Shown: positions 1-8,655, counted from the first letter of the stretch. The stretch is 64,000 nt of DNA from Bradyrhizobium agreste (GCF_016031625.1 NZ_JACCHP010000022.1:1-64000); one strand, 5' to 3'. Notes: generated from the letters alone by a model not told the origin. A program made the numbers and translations.

Positions 1-28
1 TGACGACAGAGTGTGGGGCGAAAGGCGC

Positions 29-271
29 CTATTTCTTATCCCTGAAATACGGCTCGACCGGGCCGTGCACCTTGATGGTCAGCGGGTTGCCGTAACGGTC
101 CTTGGCGTTGCCGGCGGTGACGCGGACCCAGCCTTCGCTGATGCAGTACTCCTCGACATTGGTCTTCTCGATGCCCTTGAAGCGGATGCCGACGTCGCGC
201 GCCAGGATCTCCGCGTTGTAATAGGGGCTGTTCGGGTCGACCGACAGGCGGTCCGGAAATTCGTCGCTCAT
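29..271 (-). CDS. DUF3297 family protein
   Basis: Small soluble protein of about 80 residues that matches my recollection of the DUF3297 family: it has the PDRLSVDPNSPYY opening, the EKTNVEEYCISEGWVRV core and a KVHGPVEPYF end. The family has no assigned biochemical function that I know of. An in-frame GTG at 286 would overlap the glutathione peroxidase stop codon (GTGA) and add five residues. I prefer the ATG at 271 because family members usually begin just before the PDRL motif. It is the third gene of a tightly packed minus-strand unit with the amidase and the peroxidase, so it is probably co-transcribed and translationally coupled with them. Confidence 0.8.
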   Translation of the reverse strand: MSDEFPDRLSVDPNSPYYNAEILARDVGIRFKGIEKTNVEEYCISEGWVRVTAGNAKDRYGNPLTIKVHGPVEPYFRDKK

Positions 272-282
272 GATTGTCTCGC

Positions 283-759
283 TCACAACAATGTTTCGAT
301 TTGATTGCGCAATCCTTCGGGCCGCGCGGTCGGCGCGTAGCGCGCGACCACGCGCCCCTTACGGTCCACCAGGAATTTGGTGAAATTCCATTTGATGGCG
401 GCGCCGAGAAGTCCGGATTGCTGGCGTTTCAGGTACTCATACAACGGATGCGCCTTCGGCCCGTTGACGTCGATCTTCTCGAACAGGGGAAAGGTGACGT
501 CGTACTGGGTCGAGCAGAATTCCTGGATCTCGCTTGCCTGCCCCGGCTCCTGCGCGCCGAACTGGTTGCAGGGAAAGCCGAGCACCGAGAAGCCGCGCGG
601 GGCGAGGTCGCGATAGAGCTCCTCGAGGCCGCGATATTGCGGCGTGAAGCCGCATTTGCTCGCGGTGTTGACGATCAAGAGCACCTGCCCCTCGAAACGC
701 CGCATCGGCACCTCCTCGCCGGCGAGCGAGTTGGCCTTGAAGTCGTAGATATCGGTCAT
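283..759 (-). CDS. Glutathione peroxidase-family thiol peroxidase
   Basis: Protein of 158 residues of the glutathione peroxidase/BtuE family, which reduces peroxides with a thiol donor in the cytoplasm. The peroxidatic site NTASKCGFTPQY carries Cys36, so this is the cysteine and not the selenocysteine form. The second family motif GFPCNQF and the conserved KWNFTKFLVD segment are also present. The length is typical. The open frame extends upstream of 759, but that extension lies inside the amidase gene in another frame. The ATG at 759 starts two bases after the amidase stop codon, which points to an operon. Confidence 0.92.
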   Translation of the reverse strand: MTDIYDFKANSLAGEEVPMRRFEGQVLLIVNTASKCGFTPQYRGLEELYRDLAPRGFSVLGFPCNQFGAQEPGQASEIQEFCSTQYDVTFPLFEKIDVNGPKAHPLYEYLKRQQSGLLGAAIKWNFTKFLVDRKGRVVARYAPTARPEGLRNQIETLL

Positions 760-761
760 CG

Positions 762-2162
762 CTAGCCCACGGGATCGATCGGCGACGGCGGCACGCCGCC
801 GGCCTCGATCGCTTCGCCCGCGAGCAGGCACAGATCCTCGCGATAGCGGCCCGAGACGATGTGCACGCCGACCGGCGCCTTGCCAACGAGACCGGTGGAG
901 ACGACGAGGCCCGGCAGTCCCATGAAGGGAATCGCGATCTGCGGCAGCTGCGCTTCCCAAACGCGCTTGAAGGAGTCCTCGTCCTTGCGGTCGAGATGGT
1001 CCGGGAACGGCAATTCGCCGGAGACCGGCGTCAGCAGCACGGCATATTTTTCGAAGAACAGCATCCATTCGCGCGTCAGCGTCGCGCGCCGAGTCAGCGC
1101 CTTGGCGTAATTGGCCTGATCCATCGGCGTAACTCGATTGCGGTTGCCGCGCAGGCACGCCAGCGCGCCGGGATCGCCCTCGCGCTCGGCCATCTCAAGT
1201 TGCGCCTCATAGCCGTCGCCGAGCCAGAGCTTGATCTGCCACTCGACCGCCTCGCGCATCGGCGGCGTGTCCTCGATCACATCGACGGTCCAGCCGGCGC
1301 GCTCCAGCCGCTTGCCGGCATCGCTCACCGCGGCCTTTACCTCCGGCGCGGTGGCAAGGCCGCCCGGATTGAGGCAGAGTGCGGCGCGCTTGTCGCGGGT
1401 CGGTCCCTGCAGCGGCACCGGGGCGAACCAGGGATCGCGGATGTCGCGGGCCGACATCGCCTCGAGCGAAATCCTGAGATCGTCGACGGTGCGCGCCAGC
1501 GGGCCGGAGACCGCCATGATCTGCGGTCCGATCGGCCGCTCAGGCAGCGCGGGGTTGAAGGCGGGAATGCGGCCGAGCGTCGGGCGCAGGCCGTGCACGC
1601 CGCAGGCATAGGCGGGATAGCGGATCGAGCCGGCGATGTCGGTGCCATGGGCGATGTGGCCGATGCCGGCCGCGACCGCCGAGCCGGCGCCGCCGGAGGA
1701 GCCGCCCGGCGTCAGCGAAGCGTCGCGGGGGTTCTTGGTGTCGCCGTGGATGAGATTGGTGGTGAACCAGCGATAGGAGAAGGCCGGGCAATTGGTGCGG
1801 CCGAGCAGAATGGCGCCGGCTTTGCGGAAATTGGCGACCACCGGATTGTCCTCGCGCGCGATCAGGTCGCGCTGGAGCTTGAGGCCGTTGGTGGTGGCAA
1901 AGCCTTCCTGGTCGACATTGGCCTTGATGGTAACGGGCACGCCGGCGAGGACGCCGGGGTCCTCACCCCTGGCAATGGCGGCATCGACGGCATCGGCTTG
2001 CTCGAGCACGTCCTCCGGCCGGTGATCGATCACCGCGTTGAGCTGGGGATTGACGGCATCGAGCCGCGCGAGACCGGCCTTGGCGGCCTCCCTGGCGGAC
2101 ACCTTTTTGGACCTGACGAGGGTGGCGAGGTCGGCGGCCGACAGGCGCCAGAGATCTTGCAT
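762..2162 (-). CDS. Amidase (amidase signature family)
   Basis: Protein of 466 residues in the amidase signature family, which hydrolyses C-N amide bonds. The Ser-cisSer-Lys triad is visible as Lys80 in PVTIKANV, Ser155 in GGSSGG and Ser179 in DIAGSIRYPA. The spacings of 75 and 24 residues are those of characterised amidases. The substrate cannot be read from sequence. GatA is unlikely, since no gatB or gatC is adjacent. I chose the ATG at 2162 because a GGAG lies about eight bases upstream; the open frame runs further, to 2249, without an obvious ribosome site. First gene of the unit with the peroxidase and DUF3297 genes. Confidence 0.88.
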   Translation of the reverse strand: MQDLWRLSAADLATLVRSKKVSAREAAKAGLARLDAVNPQLNAVIDHRPEDVLEQADAVDAAIARGEDPGVLAGVPVTIKANVDQEGFATTNGLKLQRDLIAREDNPVVANFRKAGAILLGRTNCPAFSYRWFTTNLIHGDTKNPRDASLTPGGSSGGAGSAVAAGIGHIAHGTDIAGSIRYPAYACGVHGLRPTLGRIPAFNPALPERPIGPQIMAVSGPLARTVDDLRISLEAMSARDIRDPWFAPVPLQGPTRDKRAALCLNPGGLATAPEVKAAVSDAGKRLERAGWTVDVIEDTPPMREAVEWQIKLWLGDGYEAQLEMAEREGDPGALACLRGNRNRVTPMDQANYAKALTRRATLTREWMLFFEKYAVLLTPVSGELPFPDHLDRKDEDSFKRVWEAQLPQIAIPFMGLPGLVVSTGLVGKAPVGVHIVSGRYREDLCLLAGEAIEAGGVPPSPIDPVG

Positions 2163-2242
2163 GGGTTGCTCCGTATGACCGGCGTCTTTTAGCGCCGGGA
2201 ACGCGGCAAAGCCATGCGGATTTCGCGGGGCAAAATTGTCGC

Positions 2243-2326
2243 TCGTCATTCCGGGATGGTCCGAAGGACCAGACCCGGAATCTCGAGATTCCGGGTTCGA
2301 TGCTTCGCATCGCCCCGGAATGACGA
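2243..2326. repeat. Dispersed palindromic repeat, family A
   Basis: An 84-base element bounded by a 13-base inverted repeat (TCGTCATTCCGGG at the left, its complement at 2314-2326), with further internal stems around tctcgaga and gatgcttcgcatc. The same module, with CCCGGAATCTCG in the middle and CCCGGAATGACG at the end, recurs at 52350-52415. This type of intergenic palindrome is common in Bradyrhizobium genomes. It lies between the DUF6894 gene and the amidase start. Confidence 0.8.
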
Positions 2327-2342
2327 AGACAAACTGAGGATG

Positions 2343-2600
2343 CTAATGCCTCGTCGCGGACTGATCCGGCATATCGAGCAGCGCCTCGGTGAAGGGAAAC
2401 TCCAGCACGATCTCGCCGTCGGCGTCGGTGACCTCGATGACGGCTTCCAGCAGCGCCGGCTGGGTTCCTTCCGACTTTACGACCTCGAGGATCATCTGGC
2501 GCGCAACCTCCCAGGCGCGATCCGGGTTGCGCAGGTCCTCGCCGTCAGGATCCACGATTAGTTCGTCGCCGATGCGGGTGTTGAAGAAATATCTGGGCAT
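2343..2600 (-). CDS. DUF6894 domain protein
   Basis: Protein of 85 residues beginning MPRYFFNTRIGDELIVDPDG, the typical start of DUF6894 proteins. These are small proteins, very numerous in rhizobial genomes, with no known function. The remainder is acidic and has no membrane segment. A palindromic repeat separates it from the amidase operon on the same strand, so a shared transcript is possible but not shown. Confidence 0.75.
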   Translation of the reverse strand: MPRYFFNTRIGDELIVDPDGEDLRNPDRAWEVARQMILEVVKSEGTQPALLEAVIEVTDADGEIVLEFPFTEALLDMPDQSATRH

Positions 2601-2856
2601 GCCTGATCCAATGGGGTCGTCCGATGAGAAGCCGGTCCATACTCACAACTGGTTTATCCCGACAGGGATCACGACCTATCGGCAATTTTGCGGATCTGAC
2701 CCGCTCGTCTTTGCGGCCGCAATGCGCCATCTTTGCAGCGCAACAATTCCCCCCAGCCTACTACCTAGGTCGGGAAAATTTCACTGGCGAACTTTGCCGC
2801 CCGCACTAATTTATCTGCGGACGGACGCGTCCGAATTCGCGAAAATGGAGAGCCAA
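2601..2856 (+). promoter_or_regulatory. Upstream region of the pqq operon with a small palindrome
   Basis: This 256-base gap separates the divergent DUF6894 gene from pqqA and must contain the pqq promoter. It is less GC-rich than its surroundings. An 8-base palindrome ACCTAGGT sits at 2763-2770, inside the sequence CTACTACCTAGGTCGGG, about 90 bases before the pqqA start. It could be an operator, but I cannot name a regulator. The pqqA frame is open back to 2389, yet that stretch has no protein-like character and I do not call it coding. Confidence 0.35.
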
Positions 2857-2937
2857 ATGGCCTGGAAAGCCCCGAAGATCGTCGAAGTGCCCTGCGGCAT
2901 GGAAATCAACATGTATGTGAGCGCCACCCGCAAGTAA
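2857..2937 (+). CDS. pqqA: PQQ precursor peptide PqqA
   Basis: Peptide of 26 residues ending MEINMYVSATRK. Glu16 and Tyr20, the two residues joined by PqqE and excised to become pyrroloquinoline quinone, are in the required E-x3-Y arrangement. In characterised systems PqqA binds PqqD and is then modified by PqqE. An in-frame ATG at 2845 would add MESQ; I prefer 2857 because GGAG at 2847-2850 is six bases before it. It is the first gene of the pqqABCDE run, and the 130-base gap to pqqB may allow different expression of the peptide and the enzymes. Confidence 0.95.
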   Translation: MAWKAPKIVEVPCGMEINMYVSATRK

Positions 2938-3067
2938 GCGGCTGGTGAGATCGCGTTTTGCGCAGGTGGTTCTTTCGGCCACGATAGGTTTCCGGCAGAC
3001 AGAAACCTCGTCCGAAACTGTCTCGGCCTGAGATCCACCTCGCCAATTCGCCTCCAGGAGACGGATC

Positions 3068-3997
3068 ATGCTTCGCGTCGTCGTCCTGGGCGCCGGGGCC
3101 GGCGGCGGAGTTCCGCAGTGGAATTGCGGCTGCGAAGGCTGCCGCGCGGCTCGTGCGAATGGACATGAGCTTCATCGAACCCAGGCCTCGGTCGCCTTCA
3201 GCGGCGACGGCGAGCATTGGTTCCTGATCAACGCCTCTCCCGATCTCCGCCAGCAATTGAATGCCACGCCGCAGCTGCACCCCAGGACGGGCGCGCTGCG
3301 CCACACGCCGATTGCGGGCGTGATCTTGACCAACAGCGAAGTCGATGCCGTGGCCGGCCTCTTGTCGATGCGCGAAGGCTCGCCCTTCACGGTCTATGCG
3401 CACGAGAAGGTGCTGGCGATCCTTGCCAGCAACAGCATCTTCAACGTGCTGAACGAGAAAAACGTGCGACGCCAGCCGATCGCAACCCGCGAGCCGTTCG
3501 AGCCGCGGCTGCCGGACGGCACGCGCTCAGGGCTCGAGGTGCTGCCCTTTGCCGTGCCGGGCAAGTCGGCCTGGTATCTCGAAGGCAAGGTGCATCCGGG
3601 CGGCGAGAGCGGCGACGGCGATACGCTGGGCCTGAAGATCACCGACAAGGCCACCGGCAAGTTCTTCTATTTCATCGCCGCCTGCGCCGAAGTGACCGAC
3701 GCGCTCAAGGCCGAGATCGACGGCGCTTCACTGGTGTTCTTCGACGGTACGGTCTGGCGCGACGACGAGATGATCAGGGCCGGCCTCGGCCACAAGACCG
3801 GCAAGAGCATGGGCCATGTCGCGATGTCCGGGGAGGACGGCGCCATCGCGCGGCTGGCCGACCTGAATATCGACAGGAAGCTGTTTCTGCATATCAATAA
3901 CTCGAATCCGGCGCTGCTGCCCGGCTCGCCCGAGCGCAAGATCACTGAGGAGGCGGGCTGGCAGATACCCGCGGATGGAACGGAGATCGTGCTGTGA
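3068..3997 (+). CDS. pqqB: PQQ biosynthesis protein PqqB
   Basis: Protein of 309 residues with a metallo-beta-lactamase-like fold, typical PqqB length. The N-terminal CGCEGC cluster (Cys20, Cys22, Cys25) matches the structural zinc site of PqqB. In characterised homologues PqqB is a hydroxylase that converts the cross-linked Glu-Tyr intermediate toward the PqqC substrate. GGAG lies just before the ATG. The stop overlaps the pqqC start as GTGA. Confidence 0.95.
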   Translation: MLRVVVLGAGAGGGVPQWNCGCEGCRAARANGHELHRTQASVAFSGDGEHWFLINASPDLRQQLNATPQLHPRTGALRHTPIAGVILTNSEVDAVAGLLSMREGSPFTVYAHEKVLAILASNSIFNVLNEKNVRRQPIATREPFEPRLPDGTRSGLEVLPFAVPGKSAWYLEGKVHPGGESGDGDTLGLKITDKATGKFFYFIAACAEVTDALKAEIDGASLVFFDGTVWRDDEMIRAGLGHKTGKSMGHVAMSGEDGAIARLADLNIDRKLFLHINNSNPALLPGSPERKITEEAGWQIPADGTEIVL

Positions 3998-4785
3998 ACG
4001 CCGCATCACTGACTGGAATGACCGCACTCTCGATCGGCAGGGACATCCGGCTCAACTCGGCCGAGGAGCTGGAGGCGGCGCTGCGCCACATTGGCGCCAC
4101 GCGCTATCACAGCCTGCATCCGTTTCATAAGCTGCTGCATGGAGGCAAGCTGAACAAGGGCCAGGTGCAGGCCTGGGCGCTCAATCGCTACTATTACCAG
4201 AGCACGATCCCGATCAAGGACGCGGTGGTGATCTCCCGCTTTCGCGACCGCGCCACGCGCCTGGAATGGCGCCATCGCATCGAGGACCATGACGGCGATG
4301 TCGGCAGCGAAGGCGGCATCGAGCGCTGGATCAAGCTGACCGAAGGCCTCGGGCTCGACACCGCTTACGTGGAATCCACCGAAGGCATCTTGCCGGCGAC
4401 GCGCTTCGCCGTCGAAGCTTATGTGCATTACTGCCGCGAAAAAAGCCCGCTGGAGGCGATCGCCTCCTCGCTGACCGAGCTGTTCGCGCCCAACCTGCAT
4501 GAAGAGCGCATCGCCGGCATGCTGGAGCACTACGACTTCGTCAACCCCGACATCATGAGCTACTTCAAGCGTCGCCTGACCCAGGCGCCGCGCGATGCCA
4601 ATTTCGCGCTTCAATACGTCAAGACGCACGCCACAACGCCGGAGCAGCGCGCGCAGGTCTGCAATGCGCTGATCTTCAAGACCAACGTGCTATGGGTGCA
4701 GCTGGATGCGCTGCAGCACGCCTATGTCGAGGGCCACATTCCGCCGGGCGCGTTCGTGCCCAAAGAAACTAGGAAGGCGAGCTGA
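3994..4785 (+). CDS. pqqC: Pyrroloquinoline-quinone synthase PqqC
   Basis: Protein of 263 residues, cofactor-less oxidase that performs the final ring closure and eight-electron oxidation giving PQQ. Family landmarks are RYHSLHPFHKLLHGG, the WALNRYYYQ helix and the HRIEDHDGD segment. The GTG start at 3994 overlaps the pqqB stop codon, suggesting translational coupling. An ATG at 4018 (MTALSIGRD) is an alternative eight codons in. Confidence 0.95.
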   Translation: MNAASLTGMTALSIGRDIRLNSAEELEAALRHIGATRYHSLHPFHKLLHGGKLNKGQVQAWALNRYYYQSTIPIKDAVVISRFRDRATRLEWRHRIEDHDGDVGSEGGIERWIKLTEGLGLDTAYVESTEGILPATRFAVEAYVHYCREKSPLEAIASSLTELFAPNLHEERIAGMLEHYDFVNPDIMSYFKRRLTQAPRDANFALQYVKTHATTPEQRAQVCNALIFKTNVLWVQLDALQHAYVEGHIPPGAFVPKETRKAS

Positions 4786-4797
4786 AGAGGAAGAGCG

Positions 4798-5109
4798 ATG
4801 GCCGGGCCGCGTCACATCAGCGTCAGCGAGGCGAGCCGCCCCGTGCTGCCGCGGCATGCCAAGCTCAAGTATGACGAGACCCGCAAGGTCTGGGTGATCC
4901 TGGCGCCGGAGCGCGTGCTGGCGCCGGACGAGATCGCGGTGGAGGTCTTGCAGCTCTGCAATGGCGAGCGCAATATTGGCGAGGTCGCCGATCAGCTCGC
5001 CGCCAAATATGCCGCGCCGCGCGAGGCGATCCTGGCCGACGTCATCGCCATGCTGCAGGATCTCGCCGACAAGGGCTTTCTTACCGAGATCAGGGAGAAG
5101 ACGTCATGA
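4798..5109 (+). CDS. pqqD: PQQ peptide chaperone PqqD
   Basis: Protein of 103 residues, the RiPP recognition element that binds PqqA and presents it to the radical SAM enzyme PqqE. The PRHAKLKYDETRKVW and LAPERVL segments and the LGFL-like C-terminal helix region (KGFLTEI) fit the family. Purine-rich GAAGAGGAAGAG precedes the ATG. The end overlaps pqqE by four bases (ATGA). PqqD and PqqE are separate here, not fused as in some methylotrophs. Confidence 0.95.
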   Translation: MAGPRHISVSEASRPVLPRHAKLKYDETRKVWVILAPERVLAPDEIAVEVLQLCNGERNIGEVADQLAAKYAAPREAILADVIAMLQDLADKGFLTEIREKTS

Positions 5110-6287
5110 GCGACGTGACCATCCCGCCCAGCGACAGTCTCGCGGTGCTGGAGAAGCAGCGCTCGACGGCCGAGACGTTCGGCATCCCGCTCGCGGTGCT
5201 GCTCGAGATCACGCATCGCTGTCCGCTGCAATGTCCCTATTGCTCCAACCCGGTCGAGCTCGACCGTTCGGGCAAGGAGCTGACGACGGACGAGTGGAAG
5301 AAGGTGCTGAGCGAGCTCGCCGAGATCGGCGTGCTCCAGGTGCATTTTTCCGGCGGGGAGCCGACGGCGCGGAAAGATCTCGTCGAGCTGGTCAAGCATG
5401 CCAGCGACGCCGGGCTCTATACCAATCTCATCACGTCCGCCGTACTGCTGACGCGCGAGAAGCTCAGCGATCTCGCAGATGCCGGGCTCTGCCATGTGCA
5501 GATATCCTTCCAGGGCATCGAGGAAGGTCTCGCCGATCGCGTCGCCGGCTACAAGGGCGGCCACCGCAAGAAGCTCGATGTCGCGAAATGGACGCGCGAG
5601 CTCGACCTGCCGCTCACCGTGAACGCGGTGATGCACCGGCAGAACCTGCATCAGCTGCCCGAGGTCATCCAGATGGCGCTCGATCTCGACGCCGACCGGC
5701 TCGAGGTCGCCAATGTGCAATATTACGGCTGGGCGCTGAAGAACCGCGCCGCCTTGATGCCGACCGTGGCGCAGTTAGAGGAATGCACGGCCATCGTCGA
5801 GGAGGCGCGCGAGCGGCTGAAGGGCCGGCTGACGATCGACTATGTCGTGCCTGACTACTACGCGCTGCGGCCGAAGAAATGCATGGGCGGCTGGGGCCGG
5901 CAGTTCTTCAACATCTCGCCCGCCGGCAAGGTACTGCCCTGCCATGCCGCCGAGAGCATCACCGGGCTCGATTTCGAATCCGTGCGCTCCAACCATTCGA
6001 TCGCCTGGATCTGGCAGAACTCGGAGGCCTTCAACCGCTATCGCGGCACCGGCTGGATGAAGGAGCCGTGCAGGACTTGCGAGTTCCGCGAGATCGATTT
6101 CGGCGGCTGCCGCTGCCAGGCCTTCGCGCTGACCGGGGACGCCGCCAACACCGACCCGGCCTGCGCGCTGTCGCCGCTGCACGAGACGATCTTCAAGCAG
6201 GCCGAAGCCGAGGCCGAGGGCGAGACCAGCCGTTTCGTCTACCGCAACTTCGCCGGCGGCACCCTGGAATCCGAGAATGGGACCTGA
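5106..6287 (+). CDS. pqqE: PqqA peptide cyclase PqqE (radical SAM)
   Basis: Protein of 393 residues that forms the carbon-carbon bond between Glu and Tyr of PqqA. The radical SAM motif is HRCPLQCPYC with Cys39, Cys43 and Cys46. The GGEP motif (FSGGEPTAR) and a cysteine-rich SPASM region near the C-terminus (KCMGGWGRQ, CRTCEF, GCRCQ, ACALS) that binds auxiliary iron-sulfur clusters are present. The gene overlaps pqqD by 4 bases and the following peptidase gene by 11 bases. Confidence 0.96.
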   Translation: MSDVTIPPSDSLAVLEKQRSTAETFGIPLAVLLEITHRCPLQCPYCSNPVELDRSGKELTTDEWKKVLSELAEIGVLQVHFSGGEPTARKDLVELVKHASDAGLYTNLITSAVLLTREKLSDLADAGLCHVQISFQGIEEGLADRVAGYKGGHRKKLDVAKWTRELDLPLTVNAVMHRQNLHQLPEVIQMALDLDADRLEVANVQYYGWALKNRAALMPTVAQLEECTAIVEEARERLKGRLTIDYVVPDYYALRPKKCMGGWGRQFFNISPAGKVLPCHAAESITGLDFESVRSNHSIAWIWQNSEAFNRYRGTGWMKEPCRTCEFREIDFGGCRCQAFALTGDAANTDPACALSPLHETIFKQAEAEAEGETSRFVYRNFAGGTLESENGT

Positions 6288-7263
6288 CGCCGACGCGGCC
6301 GCTTCCGTCAAACGCGCCGATCCCTTTGCGCCGCTGACCTCCGACCTGATCGATGTCGGCGACGGCCATGAACTCTATGTCGAGAGTGTCGGCCGCAGCG
6401 ACGGCATCCCTGCGGTCTATCTGCACGGCGGCCCCGGCAGCGGCTGCCAGCCCGACCATCGCCGGCTGTTCGATCCCGACCGCTTCTGCGCCGTGCTGTT
6501 CGACCAGCGCGGCTGCGGCCGCAGCCGGCCCAAGGGATCGCGCGAGCACAACACCATTGCGCACCTGATCGGGGACATGGAAAGGATCCGCGAAATGTTC
6601 GGCTTCGAACGCTGGATGGTGGTCGGCGGCTCCTGGGGCGCGACGCTGGCGCTGGCTTACGCCGAGGCGCATCCCGAGCGCGTCTCGGGGATTGCGCTGC
6701 GCGCGACGTTTCTCGGCACGCGGGCCGAGGTCGAGACGGCCTTCACCTCGCGCCTGTCGCAATTCCATCCGGCGCTGTACGAGGATTTCCTCAGCGTGCT
6801 GCCGCCCGACGAGCGCGAGCGGCCGGTGGACGCCTATTGGCGCCGCATCCTCGATGCCGACCCTGCCGTGCATGGCCCGGCGGCGAAGGCCTGGCACGAC
6901 ACCGAGCGCATCTTGTCCGAGCACAAGCCCGCACGGACGCGGCTCGACCTCGCCGCGCTGAACGTCTGGCGCACGTTGCCGGCAACCCCGTTCATGGAAG
7001 CGCATTATTTCATCAACGACAGCTTCATGACCGCCGACCAGCTGCTGCAGAATGCGGGCAGACTCGCCGGCATTCCCGGCATTATCGTGCAGGGTCGCTA
7101 TGATCTCTTGTGTCCTCCCGCGACATCCCAGGCCCTTGCGAAGGTCTGGCCCGGTTCCGAGCTTCGCATCGTGGAAGAAGCCGGGCATTCGCTCTATGAT
7201 GGCGGCGTGAGGGACGCGGTCATGAAGTCGATCGCGGACCTCGCGTCGAAGATCGGGCGATGA
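6277..7263 (+). CDS. Proline iminopeptidase-like alpha/beta hydrolase
   Basis: Protein of 328 residues of the S33 peptidase group. It has the oxyanion motif HGGPGSG (50-56), the nucleophile elbow GGSWGA with Ser119, an Asp in GRYDLLCPP and a His in EAGHS, so the triad is complete. S33 prolyl aminopeptidases remove an N-terminal proline. It starts inside the last codons of pqqE, so it belongs to the pqq transcript. I infer a possible part in digesting the modified PqqA peptide. It is not the M16-type protease PqqF. An unrelated peptidase or ester hydrolase role remains possible. Confidence 0.8.
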   Translation: MGPDADAAASVKRADPFAPLTSDLIDVGDGHELYVESVGRSDGIPAVYLHGGPGSGCQPDHRRLFDPDRFCAVLFDQRGCGRSRPKGSREHNTIAHLIGDMERIREMFGFERWMVVGGSWGATLALAYAEAHPERVSGIALRATFLGTRAEVETAFTSRLSQFHPALYEDFLSVLPPDERERPVDAYWRRILDADPAVHGPAAKAWHDTERILSEHKPARTRLDLAALNVWRTLPATPFMEAHYFINDSFMTADQLLQNAGRLAGIPGIIVQGRYDLLCPPATSQALAKVWPGSELRIVEEAGHSLYDGGVRDAVMKSIADLASKIGR

Positions 7264-7276
7264 GAGGACAAGAACA

Positions 7277-7951
7277 ATGCCGCTCGCCGGAAAGGGCATG
7301 CTGCTGACGTCGATGAACATCGACGCAGCCGATGAGGCCGATTTCAACCGCTGGTACGATCGCGAGCATCTGGAAGAGCGCGTCGCGATCGACGGGTTTC
7401 TCGAAGCGCGGCGCTATGTCGCGCATGCTGCCAATCCCAAATATCTGTGCCTGTATTCGACCGCGGCGCTAGAGGTGCTCGACAGTCCCGCCTACAAGGC
7501 GCGCCTCGCGAACCCGACCGACTGGTCGCGGCAGACCATGGCGCGCTTCAAGGACATGCTGCGCGTGGTCGCGCGCATCACCGTCAGCAAGGGCACCGGA
7601 CGCGGGGCTGCGCTCGGCATGGTGCGGCTGCGGCCGACGCCTGATAATGCCGCGTCCTGGCGTGATGCACTGCAAGAGAAGCTCGTGCCGGAGAGGTGCG
7701 ATGGCATCATCTCGATGCATCTACTGGAAAGCGAGCCGGAATTGTCGGGCGCGACCGCGGGAATTCCGGCGGCGCGCAACGAGGGTGCGCGCGACTGGTT
7801 CGTGCTGATCGACGGCACGCATGTCAATGCGGTCTCCGCCGTCATCGCCGAGCGCTTCACCGGCCCGGCTGCGGCGCCCTTCCCGCTGCCCATCTCCGTC
7901 GGCACCTATTGCCTGATGTGGGACCTCGCGAAGAATGACCCGCCCGGCTAG
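7277..7951 (+). CDS. DUF4286-like protein at the end of the pqq run
   Basis: Protein of 224 residues containing FNRWYDREHLEERVAI and a later VGTYCLMWDL. I associate this with the DUF4286/dimeric alpha-beta barrel-like group, whose function is not known. It has no signal peptide or membrane segment. GAGAGGA precedes the ATG, and only 13 bases separate it from the peptidase gene, so it is probably the last gene of the pqq operon. A direct part in PQQ formation is not indicated by sequence. Confidence 0.6.
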   Translation: MPLAGKGMLLTSMNIDAADEADFNRWYDREHLEERVAIDGFLEARRYVAHAANPKYLCLYSTAALEVLDSPAYKARLANPTDWSRQTMARFKDMLRVVARITVSKGTGRGAALGMVRLRPTPDNAASWRDALQEKLVPERCDGIISMHLLESEPELSGATAGIPAARNEGARDWFVLIDGTHVNAVSAVIAERFTGPAAAPFPLPISVGTYCLMWDLAKNDPPG

Positions 7952-7956
7952 CGCGG

Positions 7957-8655
7957 TCACGCCGTCATGGCAGCGTCCGGCGCAAATCCGCGCAGCTCCG
8001 CGATCTCCTCCAGCGCCGCGCGCTCGGTGACGAGGCTGTTGATCGGTTGCGACGGATCGGCATAGCCGAGCGAGACGCCGCAGAACACGATGAATTCTTC
8101 CGGCAGGGAAAGGTGCGCACGCACCGTCCTGTGCATTGCCGCCCATGCCGCCTGCGGACAGGCCGCAAGACCGCGTTCGTGGGCGAGCAGCAGGATCGAC
8201 TGCAGGAACATCCCGACGTCGGCCCACTGCCCGTGCTCCATGCTGCGGTCGATCGACAGGATCATGCCGACAGGCGCGCCGTAAAAATCGAAGTTACGCG
8301 CAAACTGCATCAGCCGCGCCGTCTTGTTCTCGCGGGGAATGCCGATGGTGCCGTAAAGATCCTCGGCGCATTTGATGCGGCGGCGATTGTAGGGATCCTT
8401 CAGGTTGGTCGCATAGATCTTGTACTCGGAGCCTTCAGCGGCGGGATTTGCCGCAAGGCTCTGGCGCACTGCACCCCGCAGCGCGTCGAGGTCGGGACCG
8501 GCCATCACGGCAAGGCGCCAAGGCTGCATGTTGCTGCTGGAGGCGGTGCGGCGGGCGATGTCGAGAATTTCACGGATCAAGCCGGCGGGGACCGGCCGGC
8601 TCAGGAAAGCGCGCGCCGAGCGGCGCTCCAGAATGGCTTGGGTGACGGGCGTCAT
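7957..8655 (-). CDS. Nitroreductase family protein
   Basis: FMN-dependent nitroreductase-fold protein of 232 residues. The FMN phosphate-binding start is ERRSARAF, followed by TASSSNMQPWRLAV and the later AADVGMFLQSILL-type helix (WADVGMFLQS). These enzymes reduce nitro compounds, quinones or other substrates with NAD(P)H, and the physiological substrate here is unknown. I start at the ATG at 8655 (MTPVTQAILERRS); the open frame continues upstream across the LysR gene in antisense and is not real there. It is divergent from the LysR gene with an operator-like palindrome between, so it is the probable target of that regulator. Confidence 0.88.
   Translation of the reverse strand: MTPVTQAILERRSARAFLSRPVPAGLIREILDIARRTASSSNMQPWRLAVMAGPDLDALRGAVRQSLAANPAAEGSEYKIYATNLKDPYNRRRIKCAEDLYGTIGIPRENKTARLMQFARNFDFYGAPVGMILSIDRSMEHGQWADVGMFLQSILLLAHERGLAACPQAAWAAMHRTVRAHLSLPEEFIVFCGVSLGYADPSQPINSLVTERAALEEIAELRGFAPDAAMTA

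Noticed and set aside
1..28. Gene at the left edge
   Set aside because: Only 28 bases precede the DUF3297 stop codon; nothing can be assigned.
2389..2856. Long ORF ending in pqqA
   Set aside because: Only the last 26 codons match a known protein, and they have their own ribosome site. The upstream text is not protein-like.
6277..7263. Peptidase gene as pqqF
   Set aside because: PqqF is an M16 metalloprotease with an HxxEH motif; this protein has a Ser-Asp-His alpha/beta hydrolase triad.
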